This document shows, piece by piece, positions 1 through 13,255 of a DNA stretch of 64,000 nt. Source of the DNA: Symsagittifera roscoffensis (Eukaryota > Xenacoelomorpha > Acoela > Convolutidae); the NCBI RefSeq assembly GCF_963678635.1, contig NC_087065.1, positions 22,463,254 to 22,527,253 on the forward strand, in the 5' to 3' direction. Position numbers and translations under genes: made by a program. Numbering within the stretch: position 1 is the stretch's first letter; every line of letters begins with the position of its first letter. The notes under the pieces were generated by a model. That model saw only the letters and a program-made list of their open reading frames with translations, ran no database searches and was not told the DNA's origin.

Positions 1-540
1 CCCCCTATTTTGAGACATCTAATTTTGGCTCATTGAGCCTAAAATTTTTTAACGGCGCATAAATTATATTAATTTCGAGGGGGGTGTTTGCCGGAAAAAA
101 GCAATTTTTTGATCAAATGTTTCCAAAAACTGCTTAAAAACGCCTTTTTCGGCTCGTTTTTTCTTCTCAAAATTTTGCCTGCTGGGATAGCGAAACGATT
201 GACGAAAACAGGATCTTTTTAATCCTAGATTGGCCCCTGATTTACTGATTCTTACTTCTTTCTGATTTTTACTGTGCTTTCATGCAGAATAGCTAAATTC
301 TAATCCATTATAATGGATTTTTCTTGTGAAATAATATTTAGAAAGAAAAAAAATTATAATCTATTATAAGAGAATATAATATATTATAAGCGATTATAAG
401 AGATTTTCGGAAAAATCATAATCAATTTTCGGAAAAATCATAATATAAGTTTCACCAAAAATGATATCATTATAAGGGATTATAAATCGTTTTAAAACCT
501 AAAATTATAATTTTGCTAAAAGTACGATTATTTTTTTCTT
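1..540. other. AT-rich non-genic sequence with short ATTATAAG repeats
   Basis: No gene is visible. Positions 21-46 form an imperfect inverted repeat (AATTTTGGCTC against GAGCCTAAAATT). Between about 305 and 515 short motifs of the type ATTATAAG-GATT recur, and TTTTCGGAAAAATCATAAT occurs twice near 405-445. This precedes the satellite array. Confidence 0.5.
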
Positions 541-1303
541 TCTACTGAGTGCGGGTGTGGACTTAATCTAAGTTGCCAGAAAATGTGTGGCGGATGACTT
601 TTTGTGTGCATTATCCAGTAATTATTAATCCAGGTCGTCAGCATTTTTGTGATTGATATGTTTTGATTGTTTTAATCAGCAGTTACTAGTGTTTGTTACC
701 ACGGGATCTGTGGCTAGATTAAAATTGTTTTTTTTTATCAGCAAAAACAGTAACTTTAAGTAAACTAGGGCATCAAAATTTTTTGTGAGTGGTGTGGTGC
801 ATTTTTTTTCAAGGCGGCCTTTACTGATCGCGATTGAGGTAACTCGTCAGAGTATTTTTGCTAGGTGAGTCTGTTTTTTTTTCCTGCTCAGCAGCCTTAA
901 TCAGTGACTGTCATTGAGCTTCGGAATCAGAGAAATTTTTGCTCGTTTATCTGGACTATCAGAAAAGTTTTATTTGGACAGGATCATTTTTTCGATCGGT
1001 GTAAGCCATCCCTGTTCATTTAATTGGGTTGTCAGACATTTTGTGAACGTTGTGGTTTATTTTTTTTCTGTTAGCGGTATATAATCAGTGTTTTGTCTTA
1101 GATTCAAGTTTAAATTCAAATTTCATATAATCGATGTGGTTTGTTTCTTTTTCATTCAGCGGTAAACTAGGTTGCCAGAATTATCCTACTCAGTGAGGAT
1201 TGTTTTAATTCTTTCACAAGTGACCAGCATTTATTATTAACCTAACGTAGGTCGTCAGAATAATTTTGACTGAAGTGGTTTGATTTTTATCAGCGGTAAC
1301 TGG

Positions 1304-1724
1304 TGGAACCAGTTCTAAACTAGTATTTATAGACCAATAAAATTTATGATGGAAAACCACTATAATCCACTGGAATACCACTATGATTGAATACCAATAT
1401 TTATAACTAACCAAACATATTCCATCTCTAACATTTACACTTATTTGTAAGTGCTGAAACTACTTGTAGTTTCAGCACCAGAACAATTTGAAAAAAAACT
1501 TAGAATACAGTTGTTCTCCTTCTGGATAAACTCCAAGAACTAACTCGCGCAAACCGGCGTACACTAGATATTTTGAGACTAGGAGATATAAGAGTAAGAT
1601 TAAGATCGGTATTAGACTAAGAAGTTTCACGAATCTATCCGGCCGAAAATGAGATAGCGTGACGAGCAGACGGTGTACCTTATCTGAAATTACTCTATGA
1701 GTATAACCAATAGGTCATAACTCA
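1304..1724 (+). mobile_element. Solo LTR of the gypsy-like family, inserted in satellite 1
   Basis: A 421 bp segment starts TGGAACCAGTTCTAAAC and ends CATAACTCA, so it has TG...CA termini. It is flanked by a 4 bp duplication CTGG (1300-1303 and 1725-1728), and satellite sequence resumes on both sides. The same sequence bounds the large element at 17689-18078 and 43981-44355, in opposite orientation. It contains a perfect 13 bp-arm hairpin at 1451-1478. No internal region is present, as expected after LTR-LTR recombination. Confidence 0.85.
1451..1478. promoter_or_regulatory. LTR hairpin, 13 bp perfect arms
   Basis: GTGCTGAAACTAC (1451-1463), loop TT, GTAGTTTCAGCAC (1466-1478). Counterparts lie in the other LTR copies at 15081-15106, 17933-17960 and 44220-44243. 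The 15 kb copy keeps 12 bp perfect pairing with different bases. The role is unknown; it could be an RNA structure in the LTR transcript. Confidence 0.7.
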
Positions 1725-4700
1725 CTGGTGTTTGCCATTAATCTAGTTCACAAGAGGACCTAAGGCAAGGCGAGAATATTTTTGTATCAGATTTAATCAA
1801 TGACTATAAATAATCTTGGTGACTAAATAATTTGTACCCGGCGAGGGTGTTTTTTTTTCTATCAGCGTTAATCAGAAATTGGCGATAATCTATATCGACA
1901 GAGTAATTGTCTTTGGGGTGGTTCGAATTTATCTATCAGCATTTAGTATTGTTTGCCCTGATTCTGGGCTCCCAAAAGCTTTGTGAATGGTGTGGTTTAT
2001 TTTTGTTTTTTATCAGCTTTAGTCAATGATTGTAGTTAAACTAGGCAATCAAAGCGTTGGTGATCGGGGTGATTTGAATTTTTCCATTATTCGTAATCAT
2101 TGTTTGGGTCACCAATTTTATGTGATCGGTGTGGTTTGATTTTTTCTATCACCAGTAATCATAATTTGCCATTATTTTAGGTGGTCAGACTGTTTGTGAT
2201 CAGTTTTTTCTATCATCGCCAAATCATGATGAACTTTAACCTGGGTCATCAAAGCTTTGGTCATTGGTGTGTTTTCACGTCTTCTGTCAGCGGTAATAAG
2301 TGGTCGCAATCACTCTATGTCGCAAGAACACTCGCACTCAGTGCGGATTCTTTTTTTAATCAAAATTGACTCGTGGTTTTCATCAACCTGGGTCGTCAGC
2401 GGAATATCTGTAGTTGATGTGATTTAATGTACTTTATCAGCGGTAAAAAAATGCTCATGATTAATCTAGGTCGCCAGAGTATTTGTGCGTGGTAAAAATA
2501 ACTTTTTTCTATCAGCGTTAATCAGTAATTGTCATTAACCTCGGTAACTGAAAATTTCGTGCTCGGTGAGATTGTGTTTTGTCAGCGGAATTTCTAAATT
2601 GGCAATAACCTCTATCGTCAACTTTATCGTGATCGGTGTGTTTTAAGTTTTTCTAATAACGATAATCACTGTTTGACATTATTCTAGTTAACCAGAAGGT
2701 TTGTAATCAGTGTTATGTGTTTTTTTTAAGTAGAGGGTGATGGTCATGAACATAGGTCGTCGAAGTTTTTGTGATTGGTGTGCTCTTCATTGTTCTATTA
2801 GATACCAGAACAATAGTGATTGTTTTTTTTTTGTTCTCAGCGGTATTTAGTGTTTGCCATTGATGAAGGTTGCCCGCCAGAGTATTTGTGCTGGGTGAGT
2901 ATTCTTTTTCACCACTAAAAAATAATCAGTGACCGTCATTAATCTTAAGGGCGAGAAAATTAAAGCTCGGCGAGGAATGTTTTTCTTTCTATCAAATAAT
3001 TGGTTCAAATAATTGCAATAACCTATATTGTCAGAGTTTTGTGATGAGTGTGGTTTGGTTTCTTCCAGAGATAATCAATGTTTGCCATTCATCCGACCGG
3101 CCAGAATACTTGCGCTCGAAGAGGATTTTTTCTATCCTTTGCAGACAGGGTTTGCAACTCTTCTGGAAATTCAGAATGCTTGTTCAGCGTGCCTTGGTAT
3201 AATTTTTCTCCTAGTTTTTTCTGACCAATTTTGATTATGAGATTTCGTCGCAAGAATACTCGCACTCGATGCGTACTCTTTTTAAATCAAAATTGACTCG
3301 TGCTTCAACCAACCTGTGTCGTCAGCAGAATCTCTGTAGTTGATGTAATTTAATGTACTCTATCAGCGGTAACAAATGCTTAAGATTAATCTAGGTCGCT
3401 AGAGTTTTTGTGTGGGGTGAAAATAGCTTTTTTCTATCAGCGTTAATCAGCAATTTTCATTAACCTTGGTAACTGAAAAGTTTGTGCTCAGTGAGGATTG
3501 TTTTTTAACGCCATTAAATATAAATTGACAATAACTTCTGTCTTCAAATTTATTGTAATTGTTGTGTCTTAACTTTTTCTATTAATGATAATCACTGTTT
3601 GACATTTTTCTAGTTCGCCAGAAGGTTTGTGATCGGTAGTGTGTTTTTTTTTCTGTAAGTAGAGGGTGAAGGTCATGAACCTAGGTCATTTTTTTGATTG
3701 GTGTGCTTTTCTTTGTTCTATTAGGTACCAGAACAATAGTGATTGTTTTTTTTTATTCTCAGCAGTATTCAGTGTTTGGCATTAATGTAAGTTGAGTATT
3801 TGTCCTACGTGAGGATTTTTTCTTTTTACCACTCAAATAAATCAGTGATTGTCATTAAAATTAAACGCGAGAAAAAAAAGCCCGGTGAAGAACGCTTTTT
3901 TTCTATCAGCGTGATTCAGATGTTCGCAATAACCTATATTGTCAGAGTATTTTTGATGAGTGTGATTTGATTTTTTTCCAAAGGTAATCAGTGTTTGCTA
4001 TTCTTACGAGTAGCCAGAGTAATTACGCTCGAATATGATTTTTTTCCTATCATTGGCAATCAAGGTGGGCAAATCTTTTGAAAATTCAGAATGCTTGTGT
4101 TCAGTGTGCCTTGGTATGATGTTGTTTCTAATTTTTTTATTATCATTTTTTGATTTTGAGATTATGATGCAAACATACTCGCTCTCGGTGCAGATTCTTT
4201 TATTAAATCAAAATTAACTCGTGTTTGTTATCAACCTGGGTCGTTAGCAGAATCTCACTAGTTGATGTGATTTAATGTACTCTATCAGCGGTAACAAATG
4301 CTTATGATTAATCTAAGTCGCTAGACAATTTGTGTGTGGTGAAAATAGATTTTTTGTAATAGGGTTAATCATTTTTTAATTAACCTCGTTAACTGAAAAG
4401 TTTGTGCTCGCTTAGGATTGTTTTTTATTGGCATTAATTGGAAATTGGCAATAATTTCTGTCTTCATTTTCATTGTAATCGGTGTATTTTAATTTTTTCT
4501 AATAACGATAATCACTGTTTGAGAATATTCTAGTTCACCAGAAGGTTTGTAACCATTGTTGTCTGTTTTTTTTCTGTAAGTGGACGTTGATAGTCATGAA
4601 CCTGGGTCGTCAAAATTTTTGTGATTGTTGTGCTTTTAATTATTCTATTATTCTATTAGGTACCAGTATAATAAAGGTTGTTTTTTTTTGTTCTCAGCAT

Positions 4701-5870
4701 TATTCAGTATTTGACATTCATGTAGGTTGCTCGCCAGAGTATTTTTTCTTGGTGAGTTTTTTTACCACTCTAAAAAAACAGCGACTGTCATTAACTTTGA
4801 GCGCGAGAAAAAAAATTTCGGTGAAGAACACTTTTTTTTTCTATCAGCATGATTAAGTTATTTGCAATAACCTATATTGTCAGAGTTTTGTGATGAGTGT
4901 GATTTGATTTTTTTCCAAAGGTAATCAGTGTTTGCCATTCTTACGAGTAGCCAGAGTAATTACGCTCGAATATGATTTTTTTCCATCATTCGCAATCAAG
5001 GTTGGCAACTCTTTTGAAAATTCAGAATGCTTGTGTTCAGTGTGCCTTGGTATGATGTTGTTTCTAATTTTTTTATTGTCATTTTTTGATTTTGAGATTA
5101 TGATGCAAACATACTCGCTCTCGGTGCAGACTCTTTTTATTAAATCAAAATTAACTCGTGTTTGTTATCAACCTGGGTCGTTAGCAGAATCTCACTAGTT
5201 GATGTGATTTAATGTACTCTATCAGCGGTAACAAATGCTTATGATTAATCTAAGTCGCTAGACAATTTGTGTGTGGTGAAAATAGATTTTTTGTAAAAGG
5301 GTTAATCATTTTTTAATTAACCTCGTTAACTGAAAAGTTTGTGCTCGCTTAGGATTGTTTTTTATCGGCATTAATTGGAAATTGGCAATAATTTCTGTCT
5401 TCATTTTCATTGTAATCGGTGTATTTTAACTTTTTCTAATAACGATAATCACTGTTTGACAATATTCTAGTTCACCAGAAGGTTTGTAATCGTTGTTGTC
5501 TGTTTTTTTTCTGTAAGTGGACGTTGATAGTCATGAACCTGGGTCGTCAAAATTTTTGTGATTGTTGTGCTTTTAATTATTCTATTATTCTATTAGGTAC
5601 CAGTATAATAAAGGTTGTTTTTTTTGTTCTCAGCATTATTCAGTATTTGACATTCATGTAGGTTGCTCGCCAGAGTATTTGTCCTTGGTGAGTTTTCTTA
5701 CCACTAAAAAAACAGCGACTGTTATTAACTTTGAGCGCGAGAAAAAAATTTCGCTGAAGAACACTTTTTTTTTCTATCAGCATGATTAAGTTATTTGCAA
5801 TAACCTATATTGTCAGATTTTTGTGATGAATGTGGTATGATTTTGTCCAAAGGTAGTCAGTAGTTGTCAT

Positions 5871-8560
5871 TCAGCGGGCTCGCCAGAATATTTGCGCTCG
5901 AAGAGTTTTTTTTCTGTCACTCGCAGACAGGGTTTTCAACACTTCTGGGAATTCAGAATGCTTGTGTTCAGTGTTCCTTGGTATGATGTTTCTTCTAATT
6001 CTTTAATTGTCATTTTTTGGTTTTCAAAAACTTGTAAATCATCTAAAATTTGTTTTTGTTGATCCAATTTTCGAAAGAGCAAACGTGACTGCAACTAATG
6101 TTTATTAAGTGTGGGGTTTGAATTTGTCAACTCAGGCAAAAAACGCAAGGTATTTTGTTTTTCCTCTCGGCAAAAATTGAGTATTTCAAAAAGTAAATCA
6201 TGACGTATTATTTTTTATTTCATTTTGAATAAAACATTACTACTATGTTTTTTTTCAAAGTTTCAATCAGTTCATTTCTCGTTCAAAGTTTACATTAATT
6301 GGCCAGAATAATTGCACTCAGAGAAAAATTTTTTCTGTCATTCGCAAACAGGGTTTTCAACACTTCTGGGAATTCAAAATGCTTGTGTTCAGTGTTCCTT
6401 GGTATGATGTTTTTTCTAATTTTTTTATTGTCATTTTTTGAATTTCGAAAATTTTTAAATCACTAAAAAAATTTTGCCGATCCAATTTTTGAAGGAGCAA
6501 ATATGGCTGCAACTAATGTTTGTTAGGTGTGGGGTTTGAATTTGTCAATTGAGCTAATTTAGGCAAAAAGCGCGATATATTTCGTTTTTCCTCTCGGCAA
6601 AAATTGTGTATTTCAAAAAATAAATCATGACGTGTTATTTTTTAATTCATTTCGAATAAAACCGTTACTACTATGTTTTTTTTCAAAGTTTCAATCAGTT
6701 CATTTCTCGTTCAAAGTTTACATTAATTGGCCAGAATAATTGCACTCAGAGAAAAATTTTTTCTGTCATTCGCAAACAGGGTTTTCAACACTTCTGGGAA
6801 TTCAGAATGCTTGTGTTCAGTGTTCCTTGGTATGATGTTTCTTCTAATTCTTTAATTGTCATTTTTTGGTTTTCAAAAACTTGTAAATCATCTAAAAATT
6901 ATTTTTGCCGATCCAATTTTTGAAGGAGCAAATGTGCCTGCAACTAATACTTATTAGGTTTGGGGTTTGAATATGCCAATTGAGCTAATTTAGGCAAAAA
7001 AGCGCGAGATATTTTGGTTTTTACTCTCGGCAAAAATTGTGTATTTCAAAAAGTAAACCATGACGTGTTATTTTTTATTTCATTTCGAAGCTAAGGATTT
7101 TTTCAGGTCAAATATTAAAAGATTTTACTACAGTGGTTATTTTTTTAAAAGTTGCAATCAGCTCATCTCTTGATCAAAGATTACATTAAATGGTCAGAGT
7201 AATTGCGCTTGAAGAGGATTTTTTTTCTGTCATTCGCAAACAGGGTTTTCAACACTTCTAGGAATTCGGAATGCTTGTGTTCAGTGTTCCTTAATATGAT
7301 GTTTCTGTTAAATTTTTTATTGTTAATTTTTGGTTTTCAAAAATTTGTAAATCATCTGAAAATTGTTTTTGCGATCTAATTTTCGAAAGAGCAAATTTGC
7401 TTGCTACTAATATTTATTAGGTGTGGGGTTTGAATTTGTCAATTGAGCTAATTTAGGCAAAAAAGCGCGATATATTTCGTTTTTCCTCTCGGCAAAAATT
7501 GTGTATTTCAAAAAATAAATCATGACGTGTTATTTTTAAATTCATTTCGAATAAAACCGTTACTACTATGTTTTTTTTTTCAAAGTTTCAATCAGTTCAT
7601 TTCTCGTTCAAAGTTTACATTAATTGGCCAGAATAATTGCACTCAGAGAAAAAATTTTTCTGTCATTCGCAAACAGGGTTTTCAATACTTTTGGGAATTC
7701 AGAATGCTTGTGTTCAGTGTTCCTTGGTATGATGTTTCTTCTAATTTTTTAATTGTCATTTTTTGGTTTTCAAAAACTTGTAAATCATCTAAAAATTATT
7801 TTTGCCGATCCAATTTTTGAAGGAGCAAATGTGCCTGCAACTAATACTTATTAGGTTTGGGGTTTGAATTTGCCAATTGAGCTAATTTAGGCAAAAAAGC
7901 GCGAGATATTTTGATTTTTCCTCTCGGCAAAAATTGTGTATTTCAAAAAGTAAACCATGATGTGTTATTTTTTATTTCATTTCGAAGCTAAGGATTTTTC
8001 AGGTCAAATATTAAAAGATTTTACTACAGTGGTTATTTTTTTAAAAGTTGCAATCAGCTCATCTCTTGATCAAAACTTACATTAAATGGTCAGAATAATT
8101 GCGCTCGAAGAGGATTTTTTTTCTGTCATTCGCAAACAGGGTTTTCAACACTTCTAGGAATTCAGAATGCTTGTGTTCAGTGTTCCTTAGTATGATGTTT
8201 CTGTTAAATTTTTTATTGTTAATTTTTGGTTTTCAAAAATTTGTAAATCATCTGAAAATTGTTTTTGCCGATCTAATTTTCGAAAGAGCAAATTTGCTTG
8301 CTACTAATTTTTATTAGGTTTGGGGTTTGAATTTGCCAATCGAGCTAATTCAGACAAAAAAGCGCTAAATACTTCGATTTTTTCTCTCAGCAAAAGCTGT
8401 TTACTTCAAAAAGTAAATCATGACGGGTTATTTTTTTCATTTCGAAGCTAAGGATCTCTTCAGGTCAAATATTAAAAGATACTACTACTACTACGGTCAT
8501 TTTTTTCAAAGTTTCAATTAGCTCATCTCCCGTTCAAAATTTACATTAAATGGACTTTTA
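5871..8560. repeat. Satellite array 2: ~430-465 bp tandem units
   Basis: The landmark CACTTCTGGGAATTCAGAATGC recurs near 5941, 6361, 6789, 7253, 7686 and 8152. Spacings are about 420, 428, 464, 433 and 466 bp. Alternation of shorter and longer units suggests a dimer of about 895 bp. Each unit includes CAGTGTTCCTTGGTATGATG, TTGTCATTTTTTGGTTTTCAAAAA, GATCCAATTTT and CCTCTCGGCAAAAATTG. The first of these segments is also present in array 1 near 3170, 4086 and 5021, so array 2 appears to have grown from a piece of array 1. Confidence 0.85.
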
Positions 8561-9470
8561 GCACGTTGCAGGTTGCTAACTACACTTTGTATAACAAATA
8601 GTGTGTGGAGAAGGAATTCTAAGCAAAGATGGGAAGCAGAGCGTTGCATCACTTGCGATACAACAAAAACTTACAATTGCAAACTACTAAAAGGCCAGTG
8701 AGATGGAAATAACTAAGCATAATTATTCAATCAAATAAAAAAAATCAATCGCAGAAAAACAGACGAGAAAAACAACAATTAGCATTTAGCCAACCTTTGG
8801 TATTTTCTGAGCGTCCACTAAGCCACAACACCATTGCAAGTTTCCAAATGGTCAGCCAAATGGAAATAACTGTCGAAAAAAAATTGAAAAACTGGAAAGA
8901 CGAAAATCTTAATCAAAGTAAAACAGAAGAGAAACACAACCACTAGCAAAAAGCAAAGTTGTAGTATTTTCTGTGTTACCAAGAAGCCAACAAAACATAA
9001 AGAGAGACCAATTGATCCAAACACAAAAACGGCAAAGAAAACTGTCAAAAAAAACAACTTTTTTTTTTGAAAATACAAACAATTCAATCTCAGAAAAACA
9101 TACGAGAAACAGAACCACTAGCAGTAAGTAAAACTTTAATTTTTTTTTGAGAATCCACTATGCTAAAACACGTGACTGGACGCCAATTGATCTGAAAACA
9201 AATTACAAAAAAAACTTGTCATAAAAAAATTTGAGCGATTAACTGTTTCAACTTTTAACTTTAATACTAGCAGACGATTTGAACTATCGAAAACAAGACT
9301 ACCTTTTTTTATAACTATTTGGAAAAAAAAATAAGTTAAAAAAACCGACAAAACTTGAGGTAAAATCATTTAGGCCAAAAACAATTTCTTAGCCGGTAAA
9401 AAACGAAAGAAAAACAAAAACGAAAAACATACTAGTCACCACTAGGACTTAAAAAAATGAGAATTCAACG
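8561..9470. repeat. Degenerate A-rich tandem repeat, roughly 190 bp period
   Basis: Similar blocks begin near 8700, 8860 and 9070: AAATGGAAATAACT, then CAATC.CAGAAAAACA.ACGAGAAA.A, then TAGCA..AG..AA, then TATTTTCTG and CCACTA.GC. A fourth, weaker copy lies near 9380. No coding potential is credible. The phrase GCATCACTTGCGATACAA near 8645 recurs near 52235. Confidence 0.5.
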
Positions 9471-11620
9471 TCATTTGATCCACAATTAAAACTGATTAGA
9501 GCGCAAAAAAATGTGGAGTGGCAACTAAGCCGACAATTTTAATCTGACAAATCACTTTTTTCCGGAACTCTTTACATTAATCCATTACAGGTTTGAAGGC
9601 AGCTGCACTTTCTCTATACCAAGTGCAATTGTTGCTCAGGCCTGGCAAATAATAAGGTTTCGTAATAAACCAACATCAATTTTAGTTACAAATTTGTAAG
9701 AGAAGTTGTTTACGGGAAAAAAGTTTAGTTCCAGATTACAAGACACTCGCTCACGGATCAAAAAACATTTTCAATTAAAAAAAAATCATACAACACCAAG
9801 AAATTTGAAAAACTTGGCAACGGAGCCGTCAAGCAATAAGCAGACAACTCATAGGCCGGTCATTTTTTGATACTAAATAGTTTAGGTTACAAAAAAAAAA
9901 CAAAAAAAAACAGGTGCAGACCGGTTTCAAACGTATTCCCTTTGCCGTTTATTTATTTTCTTACTCAGCAGTTAAATTTGAATTTTCAAGAAATGAAGCA
10001 GGTTTGCTGCAAAAATGATTGAATAATGCACAAATGATTCAGTGATTTTGTTAAATTGGTTGTTAACCCGAAAAAAAAGACTATATTCCGATTTGATTAC
10101 ACTTGCTAATCGCAAGCGCAAAAACTCAATATTTTTTCAAGGGTTTTTGAAATTTCTATCAAATTTTCTACCAAACACTACTTGATAGGCACCAGAAGGC
10201 AGAAGTTGCTCTGATACAAAGTGTCTTGTTTTGTACTTTACTCATCGTCTGGGATAATATCTTTAAAAAAGAGACAACAAAAAATGAAATGAAATTTTTG
10301 TCATTTTCTTAATCAATTTCTACATCATCTATCTTGAAAGACAGTGTGAAATTTCCAGACGCCACCTTTATATAAGCATGTTTTTGATACTTTGCTTAGC
10401 GTCCGGAAAATTTTCTAAAAAAGAGCTTTTTTTCTTCCTTTTTGAAGTTTCGTCAATATTTTTTTTATCAAAAGATGTTCAATCTTGTTATAAACCAATT
10501 TAATTTAATCTGCTGGTAATTTTTGAACAAATTGCTGGTGTTTTTGTGCTCGGGCGGGATTTTTTCGCCAGACAATTTCCAACTTTTGAACTGGTAATTT
10601 TTGACGGAGCTCTTATTGTCTTGTACAGTTTGAAACACGTTTGAAGCGCTGAGCTCAAAATTGAAAAATCAATGTTTCACCTATGATCTTCAAACTTACG
10701 GGAATTTCAAACTTGTAGTTTGTCTAGTTTGGTTAATTAATGCGCGGTGTAAACTGTTTTCAACGCATAAGAGGCGAACTATAATGGTTCAAAGTTTAAA
10801 AGAAAACTAATTCATAGAAAATGAAGGGCAGTAAAACGATTAAAGAGTTCATGGTGATACGCAAAGTTTGCCGCTGTTTTCGCCGTTGTTTTTTTCTCCC
10901 AATAAAATGTCCAATCAGAGTGGTTGTAATCAAGATAAACACCTTATGCCAGTTTTCAACTTCTGGCTATTTAACCGAAATTGACTTGAATGTTCCGACT
11001 GCCCTTTGCCGGTTCTCCAATGGTTATTGTTTGTTAAAAATTTCGGAAATTCTAAGTTTAGGACTGCCAATATCAAATATCAGATGATAGAAAACCAAAG
11101 ATTAAAAACTAACGCAGGTTAGCAGGATTATTAAGCTAAATATCAAATTTTGTGCTGTTTATGAGTTAGTTTTTATGAGATAATAGAAACCTGCCAAAGT
11201 GCAACCAGTGCGACAAAACCAATGAATAACACACTTATATATGGGCCATTACCAAAAATCGGGAATAATCAATCACAAAGCAATACCAATAGTTTTAAGT
11301 TTAAAAAATAGCGGAAAAGAAACGCTCGCTCTGATTCAATTTCACAGTAGCCACCGTTGGGGATAATAGTCGAAAGATACTTCAAACTTGCCATCATAGT
11401 GCAATCAGAAATTGAGGTTTGAGTTGTAATACTGAATAAATTCTATGCATAATTATAGTAAATTGCGATACAGTTGAGTAGAAGTGAAAAATAAAAAAAT
11501 TAGATTTTTTTTATTTTACCAAACTCGAAAGACATACAAACACAATTTTAGTCTAAATTTGCAACAATTGACGATTCGTAGCAAGCGGCAATTCACAAAT
11601 ATTTTTACTGATATTAAAAA
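9471..11620. other. AT-rich intergenic DNA, no gene recognised
   Basis: Only short ORFs with repetitive composition occur. The 88-codon frame at 10821-11087 has no recognisable domain. The stretch 10545-10720 contains fragments (GCTCGGGCGGGATTTTTTCG, TCACCTATGATCTT) that match the dispersed repeat at 45377-45893, so part of this DNA is old repeat. Confidence 0.5.
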
Positions 11621-11625
11621 AGGTC

Positions 11626-12857
11626 CAAGAATGGTTGGATTGTCTTGGCGAGTTGTCCAAAGTGGCAGAAAAAGAACCTCAAGCTGCTTTAGTTGGATTA
11701 ACAAGATCACTGCAATGCGAATGGAATTTTGTCCAGAGAGTAGTCAAAGATACGTCGCAGTTCTTTGCTCCTCTCGAGAAGATGTTGGAGGAAAACTTTT
11801 TGCCAAGCTTACTAGGAACTTGTAGTGTCACACACTCAGATCGTGTTTTGTATTCACTTCCTGTCAAAAGAGGGGGACTAGGTGTGCGAAATCCAATAGA
11901 AGGTGCCGAACTAGCATTTTCCACTCCACGTGAAGCAACCGACTGTCTCGTGAGTTCGATCCTTCTCCAAGATGATTTCGACCAAACTCTACACAAAACA
12001 AAGATGAGAGAAGCAAGAAAAACCACGAGGAGAAACAAAATGCTGTGGACAAAGATAAACTCGATGAATTGCTTGCAGTTTTACCAGCAGATCAGAAACG
12101 AGCGATCCGGAGAATAATCGACAACAATTGTTCCTTGTGGCTAACTTCGCTGCCCTTGTTGAAAGATAATTTTGATTTGTCAGCCACAGAGTTCAGAGAC
12201 GCTCTATGTGTCAGGTACAGAAAACCACTCAAACGTTCTTTCTCGAGATGGGATGGATGTCAACAAGATTTTGACTTACAGTATGCACTTTCTTGCAAGA
12301 AGGGCGGACTGGTAACACTACGACACAACGAAATAAGAGACGCAGTGGGCGATCTTGCTTCAATTTTGTGGAAGGATGTGAAAAGAGAACCTGTCGTAAA
12401 AGAACCAGATGTAGAAAATGGAACCCCGGCACTAATTGCAGATCTTTCAGCTCGTGGGGTTTGGGATTGACAGTCGGCTGCGTCGGTTGACATCATTGTT
12501 ACAGACACTGACGCTCCGTCTTACCAAAACCGCAATCCCATGAATGTACCGAAAACTGCAGAGATTGAGAAGAAAAATAAGTATGGACTAGCTCGTGAAG
12601 AAAAGCACATGTCTTTCACTCCACTTGTCACTTCAATAGATGATGTTTCGGCACCGGAGTTCACGTTTTTCCTCAAACGACTAGCAGATGGTCTGGCATC
12701 AAAATGGGACCGCCCATATAGTCATGTCATGTGCTGGTTGAGATGTAGAATTTCATTCGCTATACTAGGAGCAACCAACATTTGCATCAGAGGTACAAAA
12801 TCCAAATGGCGATCCCTCGGCGTTGAGGACGGTTACATAATTGGAATGGCATTCTAA
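11626..12857 (+). pseudogene. 3' end of a non-LTR retrotransposon polyprotein (broken)
   Basis: Three pieces of one protein lie in order: frame of 11635 to about 12035, then the frame of 12045-12470, then the same frame to the stop at 12857. The product resembles the region C-terminal to the reverse transcriptase in invertebrate non-LTR elements of the type common in corals and other marine animals. Motifs seen are LPVKRGGLGVRNP, DLQYALSCKKGGLVTLRHNE, ADLSARGVWD, HMSFTPLVTS and YSHVMCWLRCRISFAILGA. The reverse transcriptase itself is absent, typical of 5' truncation. A frameshift near 12035-12045 and an in-frame TGA at 12468-12470 show it is dead. The family assignment is from memory of conserved motifs; the clade is not determined. 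Confidence 0.7.
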
Positions 12858-13190
12858 ATATTAACACGCTGTTAACTGGGGCTTTCATCGCGCATAACTG
12901 ACTCCTATGATATTAGAATTTCGACACCATTTGCATATAATATCGAAGAATGTGAGATGTTTGAAGATAAAAACACAGGATGACAACTGTGAACAAGCAA
13001 CGAAAAACTTTTCCTTGCACCATTCGGAACCAAGTTATTTTCATTTGAAGTTAAATTTATTTTTACTGATATGGGTATTAATGATATGAAAATTGGCTTC
13101 AAGTTGTTAAGGGCTAATATTGCGAGGAATAAGCATTAATATCCCAAAAGTGATGTTCTCATCAGAAGCCTCAAATTGAGCCCTAATTTT
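12858..13190. other. AT-rich spacer, no gene seen
   Basis: Nothing recognisable lies between the non-LTR remnant and the next repeat. Confidence 0.4.
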
Positions 13191-13255
13191 TTTTGCTCCG
13201 ACTTTCGAAGAAAACGGAACATTTCTGCTCGGTGTGGTTTTTTTATTCAGTCAAT
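13191..13255 (+). repeat. Fragment of the dispersed repeat seen at 45.4 and 59.7 kb
   Basis: TGCTCCGACTTTCG...AACGGAACATTTCTGCTCGGTGTGG matches the 5' end of the repeat at 45377 (TTCCGACTTTCG...AACGGAATATTTGTGCTCGGGGTGG). Only this end is present. Confidence 0.5.

Larger units (their letters stand above)
541..5870. repeat. Satellite array 1: ~75-90 bp units in ~930 bp higher-order repeats
   Basis: Degenerate units follow one another throughout. Each carries the sequence order TATCAGCGGTAATCA, TTGCCATTAA, CTAGGTCGCCAGA, then TTTGTGMTCGGTG and a T-rich run. A larger period lies on top: the landmark ACTCGTG...CAACCTG.GTCGT...CAG recurs near 2369, 3298, 4220 and 5155, that is every 922-935 bp. 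The last two higher-order copies are nearly identical. The array is split by a solo LTR at 1304-1724. The short ORFs in it are by-products of the repeat. Confidence 0.85.

Noticed and set aside
541-8317. Many 60-97 codon plus-strand ORFs in the satellite arrays
   Set aside because: They repeat with the satellite period, are Phe/Leu/Ser-rich from T-runs, and have no codon bias or domain.
10821-11087. 88-codon ORF with several cysteines
   Set aside because: No signal peptide, no cysteine pattern of a known family, and no splice signals.
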